Of a DNA stretch of 64,000 bases, positions 44,119-50,385 are shown piece after piece. The position numbers were made by a program, and so were the translations under genes. This DNA is from Demequina muriae (GTDB lineage: Bacteria > Actinomycetota > Actinomycetes > Actinomycetales > Demequinaceae). Every line of letters begins with the position of its first letter. Position 1 is the first letter of the stretch. The stretch lies in NCBI RefSeq assembly GCF_030418295.1, contig NZ_JAUHQA010000001.1, positions 1,798,001-1,862,000 of the forward strand. Reading direction: 5' to 3'. The notes below the pieces were generated by a model. The model saw only the letters and a list, made by a program, of their open reading frames with translations, did not search any database and was not told the DNA's origin.

Positions 44119-45057
44119 TCACAGCCTCGGGTGGTGTTCGCTGCCGTAGACGCGGATGTAGTCGACCAGCATCTCCGCGGGGAACACGGAGGGGTCCGCT
44201 GGGTCGGACGCCCATGAGCCGCCCACGGCGAGGTTGACGAGGATGTGCTGGGGCTCGTCGAAGCTCCACCGCTGGTCCTCGGCAAGGTCGTCAGGGGTGA
44301 TCCGGTAGTAGACCTCGCCGTCGACTGAGAACTCGATGGACTCTGGCTCCCACTCGACACGGTAGACGTGCCACTCGTCCGCCCAGCCGCCCTCCGCATC
44401 GCGCGTGCCGCCCTGCTGCCAGTGACCGTCGATGCGCGTGGCGCCGTGCACGGTGCCATGCACTAGATCCGCCTCGTCCACGAGCTCGACGATGTCGATC
44501 TCGCCTGCACCCGGCCAGGTCTCGCCGTCGACCTCATAGCGGCCCAGCATCCAGAACGCCGAGAGCGTGCCGAGACCGGCGGTGGCCTTGACCCGTCCCT
44601 CGATGCTTCCGTACCGGAACGCGTCGACGGTCTCGATGCGACCGGAGGTGTAGTCGGTCTCAGTGCCGTAGGGGTCCTCCCAGTCCTCCTCACGCGCGGT
44701 GATGCGCAGGGCGCCGTCACCGGTGAGCGAGACGTTCTCGGGGCGCGCGGTCCACGACGTCAGTGACTGACTGGGGTGGGAGGCGTAGTCGTTGACCAGC
44801 CACGTCTCCGGGTCGAGCAGGCTGCCGGCGGGACCGTCGAACTCCTGCGACCACACGAGAACGTCGGGCTCAGCGCGCTCCGTGCCTCGGAACGGCAGGG
44901 GCGCGGGGCGAGAGGGGGAAGAAGACGGCGAGGGGCTCGCGCGCTCGATCAGCCGGGGCGTGGCGCTGCCGTCAGCCGAGTCGTCCGGCGGCCCGGCGCA
45001 GCCCGCGAGGATGATCACGGGGACCACCGCGAGTCGAAGAGCGCTGCGAGGGGTCAC
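44119..45057 (-). CDS. Secreted GH16 glycoside hydrolase lipoprotein
   Basis: A 312-residue protein with signal peptide and lipobox IILAGC (Cys ~20), a Ser/Pro linker, and a GH16 beta-jelly-roll domain with SGRIETVDAFRYGSIEGRVKA and the catalytic GEIDIVE (nucleophile Glu186, Asp188, acid/base Glu191). GH16 members cut beta-1,3/1,4-glucans such as laminarin or lichenan; the exact glucan is not readable here. The GTG at 45057 is the start, with TATAGT (minus, 45064-45069) six bases before it, so probably leaderless. The long upstream extension to a TTG at 45126 was rejected. Confidence 0.88.
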   Translation of the reverse strand: MTPRSALRLAVVPVIILAGCAGPPDDSADGSATPRLIERASPSPSSSPSRPAPLPFRGTERAEPDVLVWSQEFDGPAGSLLDPETWLVNDYASHPSQSLTSWTARPENVSLTGDGALRITAREEDWEDPYGTETDYTSGRIETVDAFRYGSIEGRVKATAGLGTLSAFWMLGRYEVDGETWPGAGEIDIVELVDEADLVHGTVHGATRIDGHWQQGGTRDAEGGWADEWHVYRVEWEPESIEFSVDGEVYYRITPDDLAEDQRWSFDEPQHILVNLAVGGSWASDPADPSVFPAEMLVDYIRVYGSEHHPRL

Positions 45058-45111
45058 GCTCCGACTATAGGTCGGCCGTCCCACTCGCGATAGGGGTGCT
45101 GCGACGGGGAT

Positions 45112-45140
45112 TTGGTGACGTGGCAACCGTCCGGTAGAGT
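45112..45140 (+). promoter_or_regulatory. Promoter of tRNA-fMet
   Basis: TTGGTG (45112-45117), a 17-base spacer and TAGAGT (45135-45140), ending 13 bases before the tRNA 5' end. This is the expected arrangement for a stable-RNA promoter. Confidence 0.6.
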
Positions 45141-45153
45141 GAGTGATTGCCGA

Positions 45154-45227
45154 CGCGGGGTGGAGCAGTTCGGTAGCTCGCCGGGCTCATAACCCGGAGG
45201 TCGCAGGTTCAAATCCTGTCCCCGCTA
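45154..45227 (+). tRNA. Initiator tRNA-fMet (anticodon CAT)
   Basis: All four stems form: acceptor CGCGGGG/CCCCGCT, D-arm GAGC/GCTC, anticodon arm CCGGG-CTCATAA-CCCGG, and T-arm GCAGG/CCTGT with TTCAAAT. Initiator features are the unpaired 1:72 position (C.T here) and three consecutive G-C pairs in the anticodon stem. The genome continues CTA after the discriminator A, so CCA is added post-transcriptionally. Preceded by a good promoter and followed by a hairpin. Confidence 0.95.
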
Positions 45228-45235
45228 CTACAGCA

Positions 45236-45271
45236 CACGAGAGCCCGGACCAGATGGTCCGGGCTTTCGTG
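45236..45271 (+). terminator. Terminator hairpin after tRNA-fMet
   Basis: A 16-bp stem with one mismatch, CACGAGAGCCCGGACC / GGTCCGGGCTTTCGTG, and an AGAT loop, beginning nine bases after the tRNA. Confidence 0.8.
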
Positions 45272-45327
45272 CGTTCCGGGCGCGTGCGTCGTGCCCCGGG
45301 GGCGGCGTCCACCCCTATGCTGTCGCC

Positions 45328-46671
45328 GTGACGAACCCCCGGCGGCTGGGACTCGTGGGTGCCACCGGCATCGGCGTCGGCTCGATGCTGGGCGCGGGGG
45401 TGTTCTCCGGCATGTGGGCGGACGTCCACGGCGCCGGCTCGTGGTATCTCGCGGCGCTCGCGATCGCCGCACTCGTCGCGACAGCGAACGCGCTGTCGAC
45501 CGCCCAGCTCGCCGCCCGACATCCCGTGGCGGGGGGAGCCTACGCATACGGTCGCGCCGAGCTCGGCGACTTCGCGGGTCGCCTCGCGGGCACCGCGTTC
45601 ATCGTGGGCAAGACGGCATCGGTGGGAGTGGGCGCGGCGGTGCTCGGGACATACGTGCTCCCGGGCCACCCGCAGGTCGTGGCGACGGGCGCGATCGTGC
45701 TGTGCTGGGCCCTCAATGCGCGCGGGATCACCCGTACCGCTGCGGGCGCCACCGCCATCGCCGTGATCGTGAGCGCAGTGCTCGCCACGCTGATCGTGCT
45801 CGGCGCGACGGTGGAGTACACGGACGGATCCTTCGACGCACTGCCCTTCACCGCAAGCCCGGCCGATGCGGCAACGGGCCTGCCCGCAGTGCTCGCCGGC
45901 GCATCGGCCGCCTTCTTCGCATTCGCGGGGTACGCGCGCATCGCGACGCTGGGGGAGGAGGTGGTGAGCCCCGCCCGGACGATCCCTCGTGCGATCGGCC
46001 TCGCGCTCGCGTGGGTGCTTGCGCTGTACGTCGGGCTCGCGGTGGTGCTCAGGGGCGTGTTCGATGGCGGCGCGGTGGTGGGCGAGGCCGGAGTGGGCTC
46101 GACGGTCACCTTCACCGTCACCGAGACCGCGTCGGTCGCCGAGGCGCCGATCGCCGCCCTAGGGAGCGTCGTCGGTGCGCCGGTGGGTCTCGTGACTGTC
46201 ACAGCGGCGTTGGCCGTCGGCGGCGCGATGCTCGCGGTGATGGCAGGTGCGGGTCGCACCGCGATGGCGATGGCACGGGAAGGAGACCTCCCCCGGGTTC
46301 TCGCCCATCAGGGCGCGCAGGGAGCGCCGGTGCGGGCTGAGGCCATCATCGCGGTCGGTGCCGTGGCGTTGGTGTGGGTGCCTGGCATCGATCTGCTGCT
46401 CGTGTCGGTGGCGACGATCCTCACGTACTACTCCGTGGCGAACATCGCGGCGATGGCGCAGCGCCGGAGTGGCAGCATCGCCGCGCTGAGAGTGCCGATC
46501 GCCGTCTCCGCCGCTGGCCTGCTCGGGTCGCTCGTGCTCGGCGCGGTCGCGCTGGTGGGATCGTCGGCGACCGCCTGGCCTGCACTGGTGGTGGCCGTCA
46601 TCGTCGTGGGATGGCCGATCGTGCTGCGCGTGCGCAGCGGTGGCCCCCGTCCCGGGCGCACGCTGACGTAG
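45328..46671 (+). CDS. APC-family amino-acid permease
   Basis: A 447-residue, ~12-helix transporter. Helix 1 has the glycine-rich GATGIGVGSMLGAGVFSG substrate loop of the APC superfamily; helix 6 carries FFAFAGYARIATLGEEVVSPARTIPRAI, which is diagnostic of amino-acid permeases. The substrate is unknown. The GTG at 45328 has TATGCT (45316-45321) six bases upstream and no ribosome site, suggesting a leaderless transcript. It is independent of the tRNA because of the terminator between them. Confidence 0.88.
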   Translation: MTNPRRLGLVGATGIGVGSMLGAGVFSGMWADVHGAGSWYLAALAIAALVATANALSTAQLAARHPVAGGAYAYGRAELGDFAGRLAGTAFIVGKTASVGVGAAVLGTYVLPGHPQVVATGAIVLCWALNARGITRTAAGATAIAVIVSAVLATLIVLGATVEYTDGSFDALPFTASPADAATGLPAVLAGASAAFFAFAGYARIATLGEEVVSPARTIPRAIGLALAWVLALYVGLAVVLRGVFDGGAVVGEAGVGSTVTFTVTETASVAEAPIAALGSVVGAPVGLVTVTAALAVGGAMLAVMAGAGRTAMAMAREGDLPRVLAHQGAQGAPVRAEAIIAVGAVALVWVPGIDLLLVSVATILTYYSVANIAAMAQRRSGSIAALRVPIAVSAAGLLGSLVLGAVALVGSSATAWPALVVAVIVVGWPIVLRVRSGGPRPGRTLT

Positions 46672-46717
46672 CCGCGCCATCGGCGTCGCAGACGGGCGGG
46701 TGTCAGACGAGCGGGCC

Positions 46718-47089
46718 TCAGACGAGCGCCAGCCCTACCGCCCAGCCGAGCGCCGCCGCTCCGAGGCCGGTCGCGAGGGTGGCCGTGACGTATGTGAGCA
46801 GCGCGCGCCTGCGCCCCTCTCGCCACAGGATCACCGCATCGACGGCGAGCGTGGAGAAGGTGCTCAGGCCGCCTGCGACGCCGCCGCCGAGCACGAGCAG
46901 CCACCCCACGCCCGCACCGCCATCGATGACCGCCGCCGCGACGCAGCCCAGCAGCGCGGAGCCCGCGGTGTTGGACACGATCGTCGGCCACGGGAACCGG
47001 CCGTGACGGTCGAGCCGGCTGATGGCGTACCGCAGCGTCGCACCCGTTCCGCAGCCGAGCGCCGCGATGAGGAACAGCGCGGGCGTCAT
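46718..47089 (-). CDS. crcB: Fluoride channel subunit CrcB/Fluc (second of pair)
   Basis: A 123-residue, four-helix protein with the Fluc motifs GCGTGATLRYAISR, NTAGSALLG (pore Asn) and GGLSTFSTLAVD (phenylalanine box). Dual-gene Fluc channels work as antiparallel heterodimers that export fluoride. The ATG overlaps the stop of the other subunit as ATGA, and GGAGGAG is well placed. The longer frame to 47188 has no support. Confidence 0.92.
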   Translation of the reverse strand: MTPALFLIAALGCGTGATLRYAISRLDRHGRFPWPTIVSNTAGSALLGCVAAAVIDGGAGVGWLLVLGGGVAGGLSTFSTLAVDAVILWREGRRRALLTYVTATLATGLGAAALGWAVGLALV

Positions 47090-47505
47090 GACGACTCCTC
47101 CGCGCGGCGCTCCTGAGCGAGCGCAATCCTGACACCGATCGGCCAACCGGCCGCCGCGACGGCCACGGAGGCCACGAGGGTCGCGCACAGCAGGCCTACG
47201 GCGAGGAGGGCTCCGGCCTCAGCGATCCAGGGCAGCGCGGCCAGCGCGGAGAACGTCGTAAACGCCCCGAGAGCGCCGGTGCCCACGAGCGGCACCCACC
47301 AGCGCGCGCCCTGGACCAGCACCCACGCAGCAAGGATGCCCAGGCAGAACGCACCGATGAGGTTGATGGCGACGATGTCCAGCGGCAGGCCGGAGGCGGT
47401 CGACGGCACCCATTCATCGATGCCGAGTCGGAGGGCTCCCCCGAGACAGCCGCCCGCGAACACCGCGAGGGGCGCGCGCGCCGACGTCACCGGCGCGAGA
47501 GCCAC
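47086..47505 (-). CDS. crcB: Fluoride channel subunit CrcB/Fluc (first of pair)
   Basis: A 139-residue, four-helix Fluc subunit with GGCLGGALRLGIDEW, INLIGAFCLGILA (pore Asn) and GALGAFTTFSALA. Together with the downstream subunit it should form the heterodimeric fluoride exporter. The GTG at 47505 overlaps the DUF2505 gene end by 19 bases, indicating one transcript. I see no crcB-type fluoride riboswitch in the short upstream region. Confidence 0.9.
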   Translation of the reverse strand: MALAPVTSARAPLAVFAGGCLGGALRLGIDEWVPSTASGLPLDIVAINLIGAFCLGILAAWVLVQGARWWVPLVGTGALGAFTTFSALAALPWIAEAGALLAVGLLCATLVASVAVAAAGWPIGVRIALAQERRAEESS

Positions 47506-47981
47506 TCGTCAGCGACCGTCAGCTCCTCGCGCAGCGCCTTCACGACGGCGCTGGCCACCGCCTTCTCGATCATGGGTCCGACCAGCGGAATCCTCACGGA
47601 CACAGTGCCGTCGGCCGTGAAGCGCGTGCCGTCGCCTTCGGGGTCGAGTCGCAGCGATCCCGCGGCGTGGCCGGGTGTGCCCACGATCTCCACGGCGAAC
47701 GTGCCGGTGCGGGCGTCTCCGGTCGCCGGGTCCCACACCTCGGTGTATCGCACGTTGAGCTGCGATCCGACGAATGAGCGGAACTCGGCGGGGATCGACG
47801 AGGCGGGAACGGATTGGCGGATCGACACCGAGAATCCGGTCGCGGGGGTGCCGTCCACGATCGCGTCGGCATGGGCGGCGCCCGCCGCGTCGCTGCGAGC
47901 GCTCGCGAACGAGGGATCGGCGAGGAGAGCGGAGATGGCGTCCGGGGCGGCGGCGAAGACGTGGCTGTGTGAGATGTCCAT
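47487..47981 (-). CDS. DUF2505 family (START/polyketide cyclase-like) protein
   Basis: A 164-residue alpha/beta helix-grip protein with family features: an N-terminal SHSHVFAAAPDAISALLADPSF, a middle SRR-like SIRQSVPASSIPAEFRSFVG, and GDGTRFTADGTVSVRIPLVGPMIEKAVA near the end. Many DUF2505 members are actinobacterial proteins of unknown function, perhaps lipid-binding. AAGGA precedes the ATG. It heads a three-gene unit with the two fluoride-channel subunits; a functional link is unproven. Confidence 0.85.
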   Translation of the reverse strand: MDISHSHVFAAAPDAISALLADPSFASARSDAAGAAHADAIVDGTPATGFSVSIRQSVPASSIPAEFRSFVGSQLNVRYTEVWDPATGDARTGTFAVEIVGTPGHAAGSLRLDPEGDGTRFTADGTVSVRIPLVGPMIEKAVASAVVKALREELTVADEWLSRR

Positions 47982-48040
47982 GATGTTCCTTACGAGGTGG
48001 GATCAGCGTATCGCGCCTCTGATTGCCTAGGGTGGTCCCT

Positions 48041-49489
48041 GTGGCAGCACTTCGAGAGACAGCAGAACGATTCGGACCGTTGACGGATGCGGAGGCAGAC
48101 AGGCTCGCATTGCTCGCGGGAGATTGGCAGATCATCGCCGATCTGTCCTTCGCCGACCTCGTGATGTGGCGTCAGGTGCCGGAGGGGTTCGTCGCGATCG
48201 CCCAGTGCCGTCCGTCCACCGGCCCGACCGTCCACCAGGACGATGTGGTGGGCACCCGCGCGGCAGCGGGACGAGTCGCCCACCTCCAGCGCGCTCTCGA
48301 CGAGGGCGGCATCATCGCGTCTCGTGAACCCCGCTGGGACGAGACGTATGCCGTACGCGAGGACGCGCTGCCCGTGGTGATGAACGGGAAGGCGATCGCG
48401 GTCCTCACGCGTGAGGTGTCGCAGGCGGTGTCGCGCTCCTCAAGCCGTCTCGAGCTCAACTACAAGGGCGCGGCCGACGATCTGCTTCACATGATCACGC
48501 GGGGAGAGTTCCCGGTGCAGACGTCGGTGACGGGCCCGCGGCGCGGCGCGCCGCGCGTGGGGGATGGCGTGCTGAGGCTCGATGCCGCAGGGCACGTGAC
48601 GTACGCGAGCCCCAACGCCCTCTCGTGCTTCCACCGCCTCGGCGTGACCGGGTCGCTCATGAACCGCTCTCTGCCGCGGGTGACGAGCGAGGTCGTGCTC
48701 GACAAGGGGCACATCGACGAGACGCTGGCGATGGTCGTGATGGGGCGGGCAGCCTGGCGCACCGATCTCGAGGCGAACGGGGCGTGCCTGTCGCTGCGAG
48801 CCATTCCGGTGACCGAGCAGGGCGAGCGCACGGGGGCGGTGCTGCTGTGCCGCGACGTCAGCGAGCTGCGACGTCGCGAGCGTGAGCTCATCACCAAGGA
48901 CGCGACGATCCGCGAGATCCACCACCGCGTGAAGAACAACCTGCAGACGGTCGCCGCGCTGCTGCGACTGCAGTCTCGTCGTGTCGAGGCCCCTGAGGCG
49001 AAGGAAGCGCTCGCCGAGGCGATGCGACGCGTGTCGACGATCGCGCTCGTGCACGAGACGCTGTCGGGGACGTTGGACGAGCTCGTGAACTTCGACGATC
49101 TGGCTCAGCGGTCCATGCGGATGGCCGCCGACGTCGCCTCGCCGGGCGTGCAGGTGAAGATCGTCCGCGACGGTGACTTCGGCCTGGTGCCGGCGCAGTT
49201 CGCGTCGTCACTGGCGCTCGTCATCACGGAATTGGTCACCAACGCCGTCGAGCACGGTTTCGAGGGACGAGAGTTCGGCACCATCACGGTCGCGGCTGCG
49301 CGCGAGAACGACCGCCTTCACGTCTCGATCAAGGACGACGGCGTGGGGCTCGCGGGCGAGCCGTCGGGCCTGGGGTCGCAGATCGTCCGCACGCTGATCG
49401 AGAACGAGCTCTCGGGCTCGATCACGTGGACGCGCCTCGACGGTGGTTCCGTCGTCGAGCTCGACGCCCTGGTGGGCGACGAGCGCTGA
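48041..49489 (+). CDS. pdtaS: PdtaS-like cytosolic sensor histidine kinase
   Basis: A 482-residue kinase with no membrane segment. It has an N-terminal GAF-like domain (PTVHQDDVVGTRAA), a PAS domain (RLDAAGHVTYASPNALSCFHRLG), an HWE/HisKA_2 region with EIHHRVKNNLQTVAALLRLQSRR (phospho-His), and an ATPase domain (ITELVTNAVEHGF, IKDDGVGL). This matches PdtaS, which pairs with the RNA-binding ANTAR regulator PdtaR; PdtaR is not in this window. The GTG at 48041 is chosen because TAGGGT lies seven bases before it; a TTG at 48023 is less likely. Confidence 0.9.
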   Translation: MAALRETAERFGPLTDAEADRLALLAGDWQIIADLSFADLVMWRQVPEGFVAIAQCRPSTGPTVHQDDVVGTRAAAGRVAHLQRALDEGGIIASREPRWDETYAVREDALPVVMNGKAIAVLTREVSQAVSRSSSRLELNYKGAADDLLHMITRGEFPVQTSVTGPRRGAPRVGDGVLRLDAAGHVTYASPNALSCFHRLGVTGSLMNRSLPRVTSEVVLDKGHIDETLAMVVMGRAAWRTDLEANGACLSLRAIPVTEQGERTGAVLLCRDVSELRRRERELITKDATIREIHHRVKNNLQTVAALLRLQSRRVEAPEAKEALAEAMRRVSTIALVHETLSGTLDELVNFDDLAQRSMRMAADVASPGVQVKIVRDGDFGLVPAQFASSLALVITELVTNAVEHGFEGREFGTITVAAARENDRLHVSIKDDGVGLAGEPSGLGSQIVRTLIENELSGSITWTRLDGGSVVELDALVGDER

Positions 49490-49534
49490 CGCGCGGAGGC
49501 GTCGAGGCGTGGGGCGGTGTTCGCCCCGACGTCC

Positions 49535-49789
49535 CTACTTCGCGGCGCGGCGCGCGCGGGCAGCGCGGCGCTTGAGCGAGCGGCGCTCGTCCTCAGACAG
49601 GCCGCCCCAGACCCCGGAGTCCTGGTTGTGCTCCATCGCCCACTGCAGGCACATGTCGCGCACCTCGCAGGTGTTGCAGACGGCCTTGGCCTTCTCGATC
49701 TGCACGAGCGCCGGCCCGGTGTTGCCGACGGGGAAGAACAGCTCGGGGTCGTCAACATCTAGACAGGCTGCGTTGTTACGCCAATCCAT
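49535..49789 (-). CDS. whiB1: WhiB1-like iron-sulfur transcription regulator
   Basis: An 84-residue Wbl protein with the four [4Fe-4S] ligands Cys9, Cys38, Cys41 and Cys47 (AACLD, VCNTCEVRDMC), the GVWGG turn and a basic C-terminus RRSLKRRAARARRAAK. Length and sequence fit WhiB1, a nitric-oxide-responsive regulator that binds the sigma-A region 4. AGGAGG is at optimal spacing. The upstream region is unusually AT-rich, with a perfect TTGTTAACAA palindrome at 49882-49891. Confidence 0.92.
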   Translation of the reverse strand: MDWRNNAACLDVDDPELFFPVGNTGPALVQIEKAKAVCNTCEVRDMCLQWAMEHNQDSGVWGGLSEDERRSLKRRAARARRAAK

Positions 49790-49881
49790 GGTTCCTCCTG
49801 GGTTCGGAGGCGCAGCAAAGCCCTCAAGTGTGGTGGGGGGATGCCGCTGCCATCGCGGAATTCACTGGTCCAAGGTTCTCA

Positions 49882-49891
49882 TTGTTAACAA
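49882..49891. promoter_or_regulatory. Perfect AT-rich palindrome upstream of whiB1
   Basis: TTGTTAACAA reads the same on both strands and lies in an AT-rich patch between whiB1 and the divergent membrane gene, ~95 bases from the whiB1 start. It is a candidate operator or promoter element; no regulator can be named. Confidence 0.3.
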
Positions 49892-49954
49892 CAGATGACA
49901 AGGGGGTGTCGGTGTGTCATGTTCCACAGTTCCCCAACAGTTACCGTGTCGTCC

Positions 49955-50374
49955 ATGAGCACAACGATCGGGACAACCCTGCCGTTGCGCCGGCTCGCGG
50001 CAGTGCTGGTGGCGGCCGAGGGCGTCACTCTGGTCGCCGTCGCCGCCTGGATCGGCGCGAGGGCGGTGGCAGGCGAGGATGCCACGGCGATGGCTGCGGC
50101 GATTGCGGCGCTGGCGCTGGGAGCCGGCATCGCGCTGGTGTGGGCGAGCCGGTCGCTGTGGCGTGGAGCGGCATGGCCCCGCGGTCTCGCGATCACGTGG
50201 CAGGTGCTGCAGGCTGCGGCCGGCGTGACCGTGCTCGAGTGGTCGGTGGCCGTCGGTGCGGTCGTCATCGCGACGGCCATCCTGGCAGCGGCCGCTCTGC
50301 TCGCAGACGCGCGGCGTGAGATCCGCGCGACTCCCGACGATGCGCCGACCAGCCCCGAGCCTCCCGCCGCGTGA
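49955..50374 (+). CDS. Small four-helix membrane protein, unknown
   Basis: A 139-residue protein with four predicted membrane helices (~12-32, ~44-62, ~70-90, ~92-112) and a short polar tail with PDDAPTSPEPP. I recognise no family, though similar proteins sit beside whiB1 in other actinobacteria by my recollection. TACCGT (49942-49947) seven bases before the ATG suggests a leaderless transcript; an upstream in-frame extension to 49895 was rejected. Confidence 0.65.
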   Translation: MSTTIGTTLPLRRLAAVLVAAEGVTLVAVAAWIGARAVAGEDATAMAAAIAALALGAGIALVWASRSLWRGAAWPRGLAITWQVLQAAAGVTVLEWSVAVGAVVIATAILAAAALLADARREIRATPDDAPTSPEPPAA

Positions 50375-50385
50375 CGCTCTCGCAG

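Noticed and set aside
45143-45331. A short plus-strand ORF over the tRNA (GWSSSVARRAHNPEVAGSNPVPA)
   Set aside because: This peptide is the well-known mistranslation of a tRNA gene and is not a protein.
47506-48040. Fluoride (crcB) riboswitch upstream of the channel genes
   Set aside because: The channel genes are co-translated with DUF2505 and the whole upstream gap is only 59 bases, shared with the divergent kinase; there is no room for the ~60-base aptamer and no matching pseudoknot was seen.
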